The notes beneath the pieces were generated by a model. The model was not told where the DNA came from. It ran no database searches and worked only from the letters and a program-made list of their open reading frames with translations. DNA of 64,000 bases from Leptospira broomii serovar Hurstbridge str. 5399 (GTDB lineage Bacteria > Spirochaetota > Leptospiria > Leptospirales > Leptospiraceae). The DNA is taken from contig NZ_AHMO02000011.1 in the NCBI RefSeq assembly GCF_000243715.2, forward strand, positions 186,001-250,000. Direction: 5' to 3'. Every line of letters begins with the position of its first letter. Position 1 is the stretch's first letter. Of the stretch, positions 47,290 through 57,751 are shown in pieces. The position numbers were made by a program, and so were the translations under genes.

Positions 47290-48575
47290 AGACCGAACGG
47301 GTCGAGCGAGAAAATCATATTAAAAAGCGAAGGGCTCTTTTTCTTACCTTTTAACTCGGCAACAGCTTTATAAACATCTTCCATTCTATCCACGCAGGCT
47401 TTAATTTCGTGACTTTGAGCGATTCTAATCGATTCGATCGAAAATGCTGCAAATAACTCGGGATCTTTAAGTATCTTAACCGATTTCTCCGCGATATCTT
47501 TCACATCGAACGGCTTAGCGATATATCCGTTTTTGGCATTGTGAATCAATTCAGGAATAGCGAAAGAATCCACACCGACCGCCGGCAAACCGCAGGCTAT
47601 CGACTCTAAAATAACCAAGCCTTGAGTCTCCATTGTGGATGCGGTTAAAAATAGATCATAATTCGGATATTCCTTCGGTAAATCCTTTCGATCGATAAAC
47701 CCTTTAAAGAAGACGGATTTTTCAATTCCGAGTTTTTCCGACTGCAATTTTAAGGAGGCAAGAGCAGGGCCATCTCCGATAATCGTCAAACTCGCATCAG
47801 GAAGCGAATCCTTAATCAATTTAAAGGAATTGATGATTACATCGCAGTTTTTTTCGTAGGAAATTCTTCCAACGTGAAGAAGTTTCGGGCCCCCTTCCAA
47901 TTTTTTAGGCTGTCCTTTGAATTCGGATAGGTCCAATCCGTTAGAAATCACTGCAACCGGTTTTTTAATCCCGAATTCTTCCAGCTGCTTTTTTATGAGA
48001 TGCGAGGGAGAGATTATTAGATCGCATCTATCATACAAATTGTTCGTAATCTTCAATATGATTTTTTTCCGAATATTGAATCTGTCGAACTTTTCAAATT
48101 TTATCAGATCCTTAATCCGCAGTCTTTTATTAAGCTTACCGACTTTCATAAAGAGTTTGTCTAACTTCAAAAGTCTGTATAAAGACAAATACATATCCTG
48201 CTCGGACATCAAAGTGTGATAGGTTCCGATGCTCGGTATTCCATAACGTTCCGTAGCATTAATTCCGTATAAGCCGAGTAATCCCGGAGTGTGAATATGA
48301 ACTAAGTCAGGCTGGAATTCTTTGATAATTCTTTTGATTTTTGCGGGAGAAGGTAAAACAACCTTTATATCCGGATAGCTAGGTAAATATCCGCTGCGAA
48401 ATCGTTCTATGCGAATACGATCTCCCATCCGATCGAAGTCCCCATCTCCATATTTGGGACAACATATCAAAAATTCATGCCCTCTCTCGGCAAGCAACTC
48501 AGCGAAATTCCGCATCGAGATTGCGACCCCGTCGACTTTAGGAAGGAATGTGTCCGAAAAATAAAGGATTTTCAT
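47280..48575 (-). CDS. Glycosyltransferase family 4
   Basis: 431 residues with the GT-B fold. The N-terminal domain [23 protein letters not shown] is the acceptor side seen in GT4 enzymes that build glycolipids (the diglucosyl-diacylglycerol or PimB type). The C-terminal donor domain has [31 protein letters not shown] and [18 protein letters not shown], with the EX7E-like catalytic pattern. It is divergent from the O-antigen-ligase-like gene, consistent with a glycan-assembly group. Sugar and acceptor unknown. Confidence 0.88.
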   Translation of the reverse strand: MKILYFSDTFLPKVDGVAISMRNFAELLAERGHEFLICCPKYGDGDFDRMGDRIRIERFRSGYLPSYPDIKVVLPSPAKIKRIIKEFQPDLVHIHTPGLLGLYGINATERYGIPSIGTYHTLMSEQDMYLSLYRLLKLDKLFMKVGKLNKRLRIKDLIKFEKFDRFNIRKKIILKITNNLYDRCDLIISPSHLIKKQLEEFGIKKPVAVISNGLDLSEFKGQPKKLEGGPKLLHVGRISYEKNCDVIINSFKLIKDSLPDASLTIIGDGPALASLKLQSEKLGIEKSVFFKGFIDRKDLPKEYPNYDLFLTASTMETQGLVILESIACGLPAVGVDSFAIPELIHNAKNGYIAKPFDVKDIAEKSVKILKDPELFAAFSIESIRIAQSHEIKACVDRMEDVYKAVAELKGKKKSPSLFNMIFSLDPFGLFG

Positions 48576-48705
48576 CGTAGCCCTGATGGGGAACCAATCT
48601 CATTCAAAGGAGGGATTTTTCCACTCCATTCTACTTTATGTCGGGAAAAATAATCGAATTTACAAGGAAGAGCGAGTTTACATTCTGTTACAGGCATTTC
48701 TACCA

Positions 48706-50058
48706 ATGACAGAATTCTTACGTAAGGCGCATGTATTTTGTCTAATTGCTACGTTCTGCACGATAGGCGTTTCTGTAAGCATAAGCCAAGCTTTTTTAGT
48801 ATTCTCCTTCTGCTTCGGATTGGGGCACGCGATTCGTTCTCGATCGGTTTCAAACTGGTTTCCCAAACATCCTATTTTTTATCTATCTGTTGCCCTCTTT
48901 ATCTGGTATTTTCTAGATTTCATAATTCATTTCCTCTCCGGCGAAGATGCATCCTATTTTAGTCGAGCATTTAACGGCGAGCTAAAGGACTTTTTTCTAT
49001 TCTTTGGATTCCTGTCAGTTTGGTTCTTAAAGGAAGAGGATATTCCAAAAGCATTCACAGGATTACTGGTTCTTTTCTTAGTATTAATTTTCACCGGAAT
49101 CGTAGGCGGTTTTTCTCCCGTTAGATTGTCCAGATTGGTTAGCGATTTATACAAGGAGTCCAGCGCGTATAAATTTACGCATCCGCTAGGAACTTTTGCG
49201 AAGATTCCTTTATATATTTCTATCGGCCTGATGAATACTCATTTGACGTTTGGGGGATTACTCCAGTTCTTTTCCGGCTTTGCCGTATTTCGCTTTTTAA
49301 AGGATCTCGGATCGGAAAACAAAAAGAAAATTTTACAAAGCGGTCTCTTTTTGTTTCTCTTTGTATTTGTTTGCCTACTAAATCAGGCCCGTTCTAGCCT
49401 GATCGGCGCGTTCTGCTCGATTTTACTGGCAACATTACATCTATTCTGGATTCGCAAAGAATTACCGATGTCGTACCTGATACGAGGTGGATTTGCCTTT
49501 TTGACGATTTCTATTTTATTAGGCCTCGGTCTCGCGTTTAGCCCGGCGGGAAAAAAAGTGTTAGGGCCTATCTTCGGAAAGGAAAAACATACGGATTCGG
49601 GCAGAACCTTCATTTGGGATTCAACGTTTCCTATAATCGCGGCCCATCCAATCATCGGAGTCGGACCGGGTAATTATAATCGATCCATCGAAAAGGTTCG
49701 GATGGAGCATTCTGAAACCTACCCCGAGCTGGCTTATTTTTATGAGGTTACCCAAAGGGGACATGCGCATAATGACTATTTTCATTTTACGTCCGTTTTC
49801 GGAGTTCCGAGCTTACTTATTTACCTATCGATTGCCGCGCTTTTTTCGTACTTTCTCCTACAATCCCAACAACCCTTGAATCGACTCATCTTTTATTATG
49901 GAATATTTGGATTCTTCGTTTCCGGACTGTTTCAATGCTATTTTCAAGATGATGAAGTCGTTATCCTTTTTTGGCTTATCATAGGTTTATTCGTTCGGGG
50001 AGAATTGAAGTCTTCAGATTCCGACGGCGCAAAGGCGATCTCTCCTTCGATGCGGTAA
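48706..50058 (+). CDS. O-antigen ligase-like membrane protein (WaaL/Wzy_C)
   Basis: About 450 residues from ATG 48706, with 10-12 membrane helices. The Wzy_C core is present: IGVGPGNYNRSIEKV followed by RGHAHNDYFHFTSVFGVPSLLIY, the periplasmic loop region in WaaL and Wzy. These either ligate O-antigen to lipid A-core or polymerise repeats. The frame opens earlier (ATG 48586), but that start lies only 10 bases from the divergent GT4 start, leaving no room for a promoter, so 48706 is preferred. Its 3' end overlaps the convergent PLD gene by 45 bases. Confidence 0.8.
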   Translation: MTEFLRKAHVFCLIATFCTIGVSVSISQAFLVFSFCFGLGHAIRSRSVSNWFPKHPIFYLSVALFIWYFLDFIIHFLSGEDASYFSRAFNGELKDFFLFFGFLSVWFLKEEDIPKAFTGLLVLFLVLIFTGIVGGFSPVRLSRLVSDLYKESSAYKFTHPLGTFAKIPLYISIGLMNTHLTFGGLLQFFSGFAVFRFLKDLGSENKKKILQSGLFLFLFVFVCLLNQARSSLIGAFCSILLATLHLFWIRKELPMSYLIRGGFAFLTISILLGLGLAFSPAGKKVLGPIFGKEKHTDSGRTFIWDSTFPIIAAHPIIGVGPGNYNRSIEKVRMEHSETYPELAYFYEVTQRGHAHNDYFHFTSVFGVPSLLIYLSIAALFSYFLLQSQQPLNRLIFYYGIFGFFVSGLFQCYFQDDEVVILFWLIIGLFVRGELKSSDSDGAKAISPSMR

Positions 50059-51801
50059 TCCGGGCAGCGAGAAAAAAGATCGATCAGCATCTTCTAAGAT
50101 ACGTCGATTGCTTTCTGAAAACGAGTAAGGTCGAGTTATCGCATATGCGGCATCCATTAATTCCTCCGTCCATGAAAGTTTTGATGTCTCCGATTTAAAG
50201 CAAAAGAACACAGTAAATCCATTGTAATCGATTAATACGGCGCCACTGCCTATGGGCAACGAATCGTTGGTTCGAAGCAGGTTCCCGTTCGAAATAAGGC
50301 TACTTTTGAACGGGAGCTTCCCTCTTCCTATAACCCATGCGGAATTTGCAGACTGGCTTGCGGAAAGATTTTCAAGAATCCTATTATCCGCATTTTTCCA
50401 AATCCAAGCCGATTCGTTCGGCAAAAAAACTTCCGGACGGAGAAAGAGCAACGGTTTGCTCAGAACCGACAAAAATTCTCTGCCGTTATCCGATCCTACC
50501 CCGGACAACAAAACGTTTCCGAACCTGTCGGATATAGAGAACGGAAAAAAGGAAACCGCTTCCGTCGGAAATTCGAACTTTCCTCCGAATAACCTCGCAC
50601 TTGCAGTTTCAAAGTTGTCGATCTTTCTACAGATTTCATCAATTCCAAATTTATAATATAATTTCCAGCGCATCCAAGATTCCCCAATATCCAAAAGAAA
50701 TTCCCGCTCATTCAAATCTGCTCGGCAAAATCCGGATCGATCGCCGGTTAAGTAAATTTCGAGATCCTCCCTATTTCTCCGAAATATAGGCAGGGGATTT
50801 GCAGCTTTTTGAATGCGTAAATGTTCTAATTCGAACTCTTTAACTAAGTTCGTATGGCTAGTCCGAATCAAAATTTCCCGATTTATATCTCTGGCGCTTA
50901 CCGAATAATTGAAGGAGCCAGTAAGTAACGTAGAAGAATCTAATATCATAGTCTTATGATGTAATAACCCACCCTTACCGAAAGAAGGGTCGTCCAGGCG
51001 ATCTTCGTTACCGTCTTCTAAAATTCTCACTCCTTCTAGTGCAGATAATTGAATTCCTTCCGGATCCACCGGGCGATCATAGATGCCTTCAATCTCTCCT
51101 CCTTTCTTGTTAAAAAGAGAGAATTCAAGACTTAGAACCGGATCATAGTGATCGAAAATCAAGAATTTTGCCAGTCGTTCAGCTTTCCGAACAGATTCGG
51201 TTAGGACATGTTGAATGATTCTGCCGTTGTTCGGCGAATTCCAGAATTCAAAATCTCGAAGGATCAATTTCGAAAAAGGATACTCCTCTCGTAAAAAAGA
51301 ATGGAATTTTTCCTGTTCTGATTCGGTTAAATTAAATAATAAGTATCCATTATTATCTCTTTCCAGCCCGTAATATGTGAAATTGCCTGTCCCGATAAAG
51401 ACCAGTTTTCCGTCCGAAACCAGGACTTTAGTATGTTGCAACCCGCTTCCCTTCCAGTACCGCAGGTATTTATAAAAAGAACTCGGATAGGTTTTTCCGA
51501 ATTCTCCCATAATTTCCAAACTTATACCTCGCTTTGTCGCTGAGAGTATCGCCTCTTCGATTTCAGGATCATCAAAAGAGTAAATGTGAAGGTAAAGAGA
51601 GGATTGAGTTTGCTCAATTAAGCGAAGAATCACATCTCTAACCTCCCTTTTTTTCCCGACCGGAGTGAAACGACCTGGATAAGAGAAATATGCGACCGGA
51701 TAGCCGCTCTGGTCCATCCAATGAGCTAGGAAATCGGCCTTCGCATCCTGAGTACAATGGATTAAAAAACCCAATATCGGAATTATTTTTGTCCGCATCA
51801 T
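50014..51801 (-). CDS. Phospholipase D-family lipoprotein
   Basis: 595 residues. N-terminus MMRTKIIPILGFLIHC looks like a lipoprotein signal with a relaxed lipobox (FLIHC), so the protein is likely envelope-bound. Two HKD half-sites are complete: HTKVLVSDGKLVFIGTGNF (first, about 135) and HHKTMILDSSTLLTGSFNY (second, about 295), so a PLD-type active site can form; the substrate could be phospholipid or nucleic acid. The C-terminal 250 residues are unassigned. ATG overlaps the upstream stop (ATGA), the last member of a three-gene coupled set. The 3' end overlaps the O-antigen-ligase gene by 45 bases. Confidence 0.85.
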   Translation of the reverse strand: MMRTKIIPILGFLIHCTQDAKADFLAHWMDQSGYPVAYFSYPGRFTPVGKKREVRDVILRLIEQTQSSLYLHIYSFDDPEIEEAILSATKRGISLEIMGEFGKTYPSSFYKYLRYWKGSGLQHTKVLVSDGKLVFIGTGNFTYYGLERDNNGYLLFNLTESEQEKFHSFLREEYPFSKLILRDFEFWNSPNNGRIIQHVLTESVRKAERLAKFLIFDHYDPVLSLEFSLFNKKGGEIEGIYDRPVDPEGIQLSALEGVRILEDGNEDRLDDPSFGKGGLLHHKTMILDSSTLLTGSFNYSVSARDINREILIRTSHTNLVKEFELEHLRIQKAANPLPIFRRNREDLEIYLTGDRSGFCRADLNEREFLLDIGESWMRWKLYYKFGIDEICRKIDNFETASARLFGGKFEFPTEAVSFFPFSISDRFGNVLLSGVGSDNGREFLSVLSKPLLFLRPEVFLPNESAWIWKNADNRILENLSASQSANSAWVIGRGKLPFKSSLISNGNLLRTNDSLPIGSGAVLIDYNGFTVFFCFKSETSKLSWTEELMDAAYAITRPYSFSESNRRILEDADRSFFSLPGLPHRRRDRLCAVGI

Positions 51802-53207
51802 AGAACCCATCCTAATTTTAATAGTAGGTACCATTCTCTTAGCCCTAAAGAAGGATCGGATTCGAAACCGCCCACTTCTAATTCTAAGATGGATGTTTGA
51901 TATTCCGGCGGAATCCAGCCAAACGAAATGACGCCTTCCCGCAGAAATGAATTCGAAAAAATTTTCTTTGAACTAGACCATGATCCGCTCGAATCCTTCT
52001 CAGTTGTTAAAAACGCAATGTAACTAGTCCGAATTCCTAATTTAATATGCGAAATTCGTAAAGAGCTTTGAATTCCAAAAACACCAGCAGGACGTTTAGT
52101 CGGAAAAAGCGACTGATCCCTTTCCAAACCGGCCCCGGTTATCCACGCGGACGGCGTCCATCCCCAGATTTGATTGAGTAAAGGATTAGGTAACGGCGAG
52201 GCTCCCATACCGACGAAACCTAATTCCAAAATCTCTCCGTTTTTGTTTCTCTTATCAGGATTAGGAAGGAAACCGAAAACGGAAAAATGCCCGCCGGACC
52301 CTTGAAGACCTATATCGAATCGGACCGCCTCTCCGCTAATCGGTAAACTTTTCTCCGGTCGAAGCGGATGAGATGCCGTTTTGTCTAAACCGCGAACTAG
52401 GAATGCTTCTAAATGACTAAAGAAAGGACCGGATAAAAATCCTATCCCGGTCTTTGCCTGCGTAAGATAGTCTTTATCCCCGTCCAAGCGTTCAGATCTT
52501 GCCTCCTGAACATCTTTCCCGAATCTTCCCCAATTTCCTAAAGAAACGTACCGTATTCCGATATTATAAAATACTCCCGATTCTTCTCTTGCCCAAAAAC
52601 CGATACCGGCCCTATATCTAAACTCGGTTTGCGTAAGATCCTTTACTGGTATCGAATTCAAGCCGAACTCGCTTCGTGCGGATTTCGGCAAAAAGGAATC
52701 CCGTCCTTGTGCAAGTAGCCAATTGTTTTCGGCCAACGGGAACCCTCGGTAGAAATCCAAAACGTCGAATCGAACTTTAAAACGTCCATTATCTTTCGTT
52801 TCGACAAAAACTCCCTCGACTCCGTCTTTCCAATAAAACCATCCGGGTAACGAATTGGGATCGGACCTTCTACCGAAACCCCAACGGAACCCCTTAGCGA
52901 TTAATGCAAAATATGCGTCTTTTCCGGGAAGAATCTTCAATCGATTATCGGAGACCGAGAAAACATCCATTTGTAGATTCGCTTCCCAAAAATCACGCTG
53001 GTGCTCTCCTTTTACATTTATCCAGAATGGAAGTGCAATGCCACTTACCCTTTCCGCTTCCTTTGAAGTTTTATCGCTTGAATTTAGTCGTCCCTGCGCT
53101 TTAAAACCTAAGAAATAAATATTGAGATCCAATTTGTCCGAAACGGTTTCTGCAGCCAAAATACTTGGAATGAATGAAACGAAGAACATCGCTATCCGTA
53201 TTCTCAT
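51798..53207 (-). CDS. Predicted outer-membrane protein of unknown family
   Basis: 469 residues from ATG 53207, chosen because it overlaps the upstream stop as ATGA and opens a clean signal peptide (MRIRIAMFFVSFIPSILAA-ET). The rest has alternating polar/aromatic stretches typical of a beta-barrel (FRYRAGIGFWAREESGVFYNIGIRYVSLGNWGRFG, IKLGIRTSYIAFL) and ends REWYLLLKLGWVL, a plausible final strand although it lacks the terminal Phe. No family recognised. It lies between a lamin-tail-domain protein and a PLD lipoprotein, all coupled, so a shared envelope task is likely. Confidence 0.65.
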   Translation of the reverse strand: MRIRIAMFFVSFIPSILAAETVSDKLDLNIYFLGFKAQGRLNSSDKTSKEAERVSGIALPFWINVKGEHQRDFWEANLQMDVFSVSDNRLKILPGKDAYFALIAKGFRWGFGRRSDPNSLPGWFYWKDGVEGVFVETKDNGRFKVRFDVLDFYRGFPLAENNWLLAQGRDSFLPKSARSEFGLNSIPVKDLTQTEFRYRAGIGFWAREESGVFYNIGIRYVSLGNWGRFGKDVQEARSERLDGDKDYLTQAKTGIGFLSGPFFSHLEAFLVRGLDKTASHPLRPEKSLPISGEAVRFDIGLQGSGGHFSVFGFLPNPDKRNKNGEILELGFVGMGASPLPNPLLNQIWGWTPSAWITGAGLERDQSLFPTKRPAGVFGIQSSLRISHIKLGIRTSYIAFLTTEKDSSGSWSSSKKIFSNSFLREGVISFGWIPPEYQTSILELEVGGFESDPSLGLREWYLLLKLGWVL

Positions 53208-55384
53208 TCTTGTCGTACCGGAGACAAATTCGAGGTCCCGGGACTCGCGTGAGTATTGGGGCATTCAGGAAGTCTGTCTATAGAGTCCGAAATATCGGAA
53301 TCTTTCCAGGACCGATTCCCGTTCGAATCTATGATCTGATAGCCGGACCGTCTAATTTTGTTTTTTGTATCATTTTTGCCCGGCCCGGCGGAAGAATATC
53401 GTAGCTCATCCCAGAGTTCTCCCGTGACCGGGTGACGCAGCATAATAAGTGTCGAATTAGTTTGGGGAAGGGAGAAAGCGGAATCCTTCCAAACCTGACT
53501 TTTCGGAAAACAAGTGAGTTTTCCCGAGGCCAAAACGCTGAATCCGGAATCTATCGGAAAAAGAACGGAGGCGATGGATCCGCCCTGCGTCTCCACTTCT
53601 AAAATTCCCGATTGCGCTCCCTCAATCTCAGAGTGAACTTCTAAAAACCGATCGCTTGCAATCGGTTCGCTGCCTTTATAGGAACCTGCCCAAGAAATTT
53701 CAGAAAGAACTGAACGACCGATAAACTCGAACTTCCCTTTTTTACCCGGAGAAATCCTATGCAAATGATTTACTCCGGCCGGGACCTCGTCTCGGAGAGG
53801 TAAATAGATTCTAAAGTTCCGAAGTAACAAGGACGAAGTCGCAACTCCGGGAATTTCGAGTGCGAATCTAGTAGAAGCATCGATAAGACCTCCGTTCCAG
53901 ATCGAGTGAGTGATGCCGGTCGTTCGATCTCTGAGTCGAAACGAATCCGACAGCTTTAATGAAGAAAGATTTCGATACGAAAATGTAGTTGCACCGAACA
54001 GGAAAGGAAGAGCGCCGATCGTTAAAATAGATTGCTCCGTCACGGATCCGGAAATCGAAATTGGAACAGTTGACTGCGCCCATTGAAATTCCAAATTCTC
54101 CGGTTTACATTCCCTTGAACCGATATATTCTAAATCGATAAACTTAAAATCCGTTCTGAGCTTTCCTTCCCAGTAAATCCCGATCGGATTTAATTCTTCT
54201 AAAATGAAATCTTTCGGATTACAGTCGGGAAGTTCCTTGCCTGGTAAACGATTTATTCCATCCGGGAAACCTGGATCCATACAATAGGATTCCGGGAGAT
54301 TTGTCAGTTGTCGATTTGATCCGCATTCCGAAAAGCCTGACGGTTTCCAGGAAAGGGTCTCCTCTCCATAACGATAACCTCCTCCCGGAAGAATTCGTTC
54401 CGTTACCGATTGCTGTATGGAAAGTTGTAGACTCCCGTTGCGTTTCAAATCTCCCCATCGAAGACCGGATACCGTAATTCTTTCAAGCGGAGATGATTCT
54501 TCCGCGTAGATACGGGTCTCCCCTGGCAAAAGATAGCCGGTAGTTTTCGGAACGGGGATACGATTACCGAAAAGAACAAAGTCCATTCGATCTTCACAAA
54601 TCGGATATTGTTTAGAATTGAATAATTCGATCCAGCGGCCGGTAACCGATTCCGTCTCGCCGAACACTTCCGAGATTACCGGTAGCTCATATTTACAGTT
54701 CGATAAAATCCTTTCATTCCTTGCTGGAACGGATCCGATTACATTCTTTAGCTCGTCAACTAGATCAGCCCCTGACTGGATTTTAATCGAGAGATATGAG
54801 TCGCCATTTTCGCTAGGAGGATGTATCCAAAGCATTTCCGTATCCGAAAGAAGGAAGATAGAAAAACTGGCAGTATGGAATTTTCTGGAAAAATTATTTC
54901 GATCAAGGAAAAGAATTCCATCGGTAAGACCTTTGCGAATTTCTCTACTTCCCAGAACCCCCGAACGAGCGGGAAGAGCCTGCTTTCGCAATTCGTTTAT
55001 CTTATAAGTTCCGATCGTAATAGAAATTCGATTCTGCGAATCTTCAAAGGATAAAGGAGCCAATAGTTCATTTTGGCGCCATCCTATAAGAAAGCGATTC
55101 AACTCCTCCCAAAATGTTAATCGCGAATCTTCCATGCAAAGACTCGCAAAATAGTTAGGATGCTCACCGGCCTCCATGCAGGTTTTTGTATCCCTAACCT
55201 TTACCGATAGATTCGCAAATTCACTATCGCTTACATCTTCAGGTTCGTATTGAAACTTAAATGCGGAGGAAACCGGAGATAATTCCCACCAGTCCGTCTT
55301 TGCCGAATGTTGGCAATAATACGCCGTAACACCGATCAAAAGAAAAATCTTATAAGTGTTCGCTCTTTTTAAATAGGATCGCAT
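53204..55384 (-). CDS. Exported protein with lamin-tail-like domains
   Basis: 726 residues. N-terminal hydrophobic segment ending TAYYC-QHS, a possible relaxed lipobox (Cys24). Two regions fit the lamin-tail domain (LTD) pattern: VISEVFGETESVTGRWIELFN (about 243-263), and near residue 550 LSEISWAGSYKGSEPI leading to DRFLEVHSE; the final NTHASPGTSN resembles the closing SPG.PN of LTDs. A middle part (FILEELNPIGIYW) may be a third copy. Bacterial LTDs occur in secreted proteins, often next to nucleases or PLD-like hydrolases. First of three coupled genes and 51 bases after uvrC. The start codon lies in a potential hairpin (separate entry). Confidence 0.7.
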   Translation of the reverse strand: MRSYLKRANTYKIFLLIGVTAYYCQHSAKTDWWELSPVSSAFKFQYEPEDVSDSEFANLSVKVRDTKTCMEAGEHPNYFASLCMEDSRLTFWEELNRFLIGWRQNELLAPLSFEDSQNRISITIGTYKINELRKQALPARSGVLGSREIRKGLTDGILFLDRNNFSRKFHTASFSIFLLSDTEMLWIHPPSENGDSYLSIKIQSGADLVDELKNVIGSVPARNERILSNCKYELPVISEVFGETESVTGRWIELFNSKQYPICEDRMDFVLFGNRIPVPKTTGYLLPGETRIYAEESSPLERITVSGLRWGDLKRNGSLQLSIQQSVTERILPGGGYRYGEETLSWKPSGFSECGSNRQLTNLPESYCMDPGFPDGINRLPGKELPDCNPKDFILEELNPIGIYWEGKLRTDFKFIDLEYIGSRECKPENLEFQWAQSTVPISISGSVTEQSILTIGALPFLFGATTFSYRNLSSLKLSDSFRLRDRTTGITHSIWNGGLIDASTRFALEIPGVATSSLLLRNFRIYLPLRDEVPAGVNHLHRISPGKKGKFEFIGRSVLSEISWAGSYKGSEPIASDRFLEVHSEIEGAQSGILEVETQGGSIASVLFPIDSGFSVLASGKLTCFPKSQVWKDSAFSLPQTNSTLIMLRHPVTGELWDELRYSSAGPGKNDTKNKIRRSGYQIIDSNGNRSWKDSDISDSIDRLPECPNTHASPGTSNLSPVRQE

Positions 55385-55417
55385 TCTCCCCCCCGTTTAC
55401 ACACAGGTAGGGAGAAT
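55382..55417 (-). promoter_or_regulatory. Hairpin that can mask the ribosome-binding site of the LTD gene
   Basis: In the mRNA, ATTCTCCC (55417-55410) can pair perfectly with GGGAGAAT (55390-55383), which holds the Shine-Dalgarno GGGAG and the AAT of the AATG start region; the loop is 19 bases. Two further C-G pairs could extend it. Such a structure would block translation until opened (temperature, protein or read-through ribosomes from uvrC). Confidence 0.55.
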
Positions 55418-55435
55418 CGTTCGGTGCTGAAAAAA

Positions 55436-57292
55436 TTAGGGAGGGGTTAGAGAATTTTCTTCGCTTTCCTTAGAATGAAAATGTCGGAAAATCTTTTCTG
55501 CGAGAGTATCTCCGATACCCGGAACTTTCTTAAGCTCCTCGATCGTGGCATCTTCGATTCTTTTTTGTCCGGTAAAGGAACGCAGCAACAGCTTACTTCT
55601 TTTCAATCCGATATCGGGGACGTCTTCGATTAAACTACGAAGAGCCTCCCGATTTCTTCGGGAACGATGATGTTCTACGCCGAATCTATGAGCTTCGTCG
55701 CGAATATGCCGTAAAAGCTTCATTCCGGGAGAATTCATATCGAAGTTATAAGGCTCGCTTTGCCCGGGAAAATAAATCTCTTCTCTTTTCTTCGCGAGTC
55801 CGACCATTGGCAAATTCGGAACACCTGCTTCGACGGCGGCTTCGCAGGCTTTGCTTAACTGTGTGGGACCTCCGTCAATGACTACTAGGTTTGGCAGAGC
55901 GCCGTCTTCGTTTAAAATTCTTTGCAACCTTCTGGAAATTACCTCGTGCATCATTCCCGGATCGTTAATTCCCTCGTAACCTCGAATATTGTATTTTCGA
56001 TAGCCCTGCTTAAGCGGTTTACCTTCTACGAAAATAACTCCGCTAGCTACCGGAAAGGAACCCTGAAAATGCGAGATGTCATAACATTCGATGATATGCG
56101 GCGGTTCTCCAAGATGGAACATTTCCTGAATTTCCTTGAGAGCCACGGTTTGATCGCGGTATTGAGTGGCAAGTAATCTCTCGGTTAAACCTAGCTCGGC
56201 ATTTTTTTCCGCGATTTTTAAAAGCGATTTTTTTTCGCCGGCTTTAGGAAAACGTAATTTTGGTCTGAAGCCGGTTTTTTCCTGTAAAAAATCCAAAACG
56301 GTTTCCGCTTCTTCCTTTAAAGCCAACGGCACCACTATGTTCGACGGAACTAAACCAGCTCCCATATAATAATCTCTAAAAAAGGAAGCTAGAATTTCGT
56401 CCTCGGAAGAATTCGCAACCCCTTGAATCGGAAACGATTTTTTATTTTCAAGCCTTCCTCCTCTCACTTCCATAAGAACGACCTGCCCTTCGTCTTCCCG
56501 TCTTGCAAAAGCGACTATATCCTCGTCTCCTCCATCCAAACTTACGACGGTCTGCTTTTGACGGAAAGATTGAAGTTTTAAAAGCATATCCCTATACCGA
56601 GCCGCATTCTCGAATTCCATCCTTTCAGAATAGTCGTCCATTCGACGGGTTAGCTCGTTAACGAGTCCGTCTTTCTTCCCTTCTAAAAATTGGATGACTT
56701 GATCAACGATGATTCGATATTCCTGGACCGGAACGTTACCTTGGCAGGGGCCGAGACAACGTTTCATTTGAAAATTCAAGCAAGGTCTACGCGGCTTAGG
56801 TAATGGTAAAACTTGCTTGGTCTTACGAATGGGAAATATTCTCAGGATAACATCGAGAGTTTCCCGGGTCGTCTTCACGTCAGTATAAGGACCGAAGTAG
56901 CGATCGCCGTTATCCTTTAATTTTCGCGTAACAAAAACCATCGGATACGGTTCGGATAAAGAAACGCTAATATACGGATATTTTTTGTCGTCCTTGAGTC
57001 GAACGTTGTAACGAGGATTATGTTTTTTGATTAAGGTAGCTTCAAGAATGAGAGCTTCCCTTTCGGTAGAAGTGGCGATCCAATCTAGATCGAAAATTTC
57101 CCGCCGGAGAAACCGGGTCTTTAAATCGAAATGATTTTCCTTTAGATAACTGCGAATTCTCTTATCAAGATTCTTCGCTTTTCCGACGTAAATAATCTCG
57201 CCTTCGACGTTCTTCCAAAGATAGCAACCGGGAGAGCCCGTAAGATTCTTGAGTTTTTCGACGATCAGATTGTGATTTAGAACATCTGCCAT
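55436..57292 (-). CDS. uvrC: Excinuclease ABC subunit C
   Basis: The dual-incision nuclease of excision repair, 618 residues. N-terminal GIY-YIG nuclease ([25 protein letters not shown], about 18-45), a cysteine cluster ([13 protein letters not shown]), UVR motif near 205-240 ([21 protein letters not shown]), an RNase H-like nuclease domain ([31 protein letters not shown]) and two C-terminal helix-hairpin-helix motifs ([19 protein letters not shown]). Complete. ATG 57292 is one base after the RF-like stop, so uvrC is translated as part of the nth-thioesterase-RF-like run. Confidence 0.97.
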   Translation of the reverse strand: MADVLNHNLIVEKLKNLTGSPGCYLWKNVEGEIIYVGKAKNLDKRIRSYLKENHFDLKTRFLRREIFDLDWIATSTEREALILEATLIKKHNPRYNVRLKDDKKYPYISVSLSEPYPMVFVTRKLKDNGDRYFGPYTDVKTTRETLDVILRIFPIRKTKQVLPLPKPRRPCLNFQMKRCLGPCQGNVPVQEYRIIVDQVIQFLEGKKDGLVNELTRRMDDYSERMEFENAARYRDMLLKLQSFRQKQTVVSLDGGDEDIVAFARREDEGQVVLMEVRGGRLENKKSFPIQGVANSSEDEILASFFRDYYMGAGLVPSNIVVPLALKEEAETVLDFLQEKTGFRPKLRFPKAGEKKSLLKIAEKNAELGLTERLLATQYRDQTVALKEIQEMFHLGEPPHIIECYDISHFQGSFPVASGVIFVEGKPLKQGYRKYNIRGYEGINDPGMMHEVISRRLQRILNEDGALPNLVVIDGGPTQLSKACEAAVEAGVPNLPMVGLAKKREEIYFPGQSEPYNFDMNSPGMKLLRHIRDEAHRFGVEHHRSRRNREALRSLIEDVPDIGLKRSKLLLRSFTGQKRIEDATIEELKKVPGIGDTLAEKIFRHFHSKESEENSLTPP

Positions 57293-57293
57293 T

Positions 57294-57749
57294 CTAGTCT
57301 TCTCTTATTGGACTATCCCAATCTTCGCCGTATTCTTCTTTCCAATCTTCTTCGGGATTAAATTCTCTTTTAGCTGCGCCCGAAGATTTAGCCGCCGCTT
57401 TACGTTTTGCCCTTCTTGCGCGATCCGCTTTGGCCTTCCTTAATTTGGCGTGAGCCGGGTCCTCGATTTTATCGGCCAACCGCGCTTCCTTTTCCAACCG
57501 TTCGCACAATAAAATTCGCGCCTTATAGCGGTTCATTCCCTGTGTTCGATAGATCGAACATTTAATTTCTTCGCCGGTCGGTCGGTGAAACAATCGAACG
57601 GCAGTAGAAACCTTATTTACGTTTTGGCCGCCCTTTCCTCCGCTTCGCGTAAAACTTTCTTCCAAGTCGGATTCGAAGACTTTGAGCGATTCCATTCTTG
57701 CCAAAAGAGCGGATTCCTTTTCGGAAGAAACGGGAAATCGAGCGGACAT
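57294..57749 (-). CDS. Peptide-chain-release-factor-like protein (GGQ domain)
   Basis: 151 residues with the catalytic GGQ of class I release factors in [22 protein letters not shown], but no codon-reading domain. The C-terminal tail is highly basic ([23 protein letters not shown]), like ArfB or RF-related rescue factors. This suggests peptidyl-tRNA hydrolysis on stalled or special ribosomes; the ICT1/ArfB type also has a basic tail entering the mRNA channel. It is the fourth gene of the rpmB-uvrC run, spaced 2 bases after the thioesterase stop and 1 base before uvrC. Confidence 0.8.
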   Translation of the reverse strand: MSARFPVSSEKESALLARMESLKVFESDLEESFTRSGGKGGQNVNKVSTAVRLFHRPTGEEIKCSIYRTQGMNRYKARILLCERLEKEARLADKIEDPAHAKLRKAKADRARRAKRKAAAKSSGAAKREFNPEEDWKEEYGEDWDSPIRED

Positions 57750-57751
57750 GA

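Noticed and set aside
48586..48705. Longer N-terminus for the O-antigen-ligase-like protein
   Set aside because: That start is 10 bases from the divergent GT4 start, and the added 40 residues are not typical of the family.
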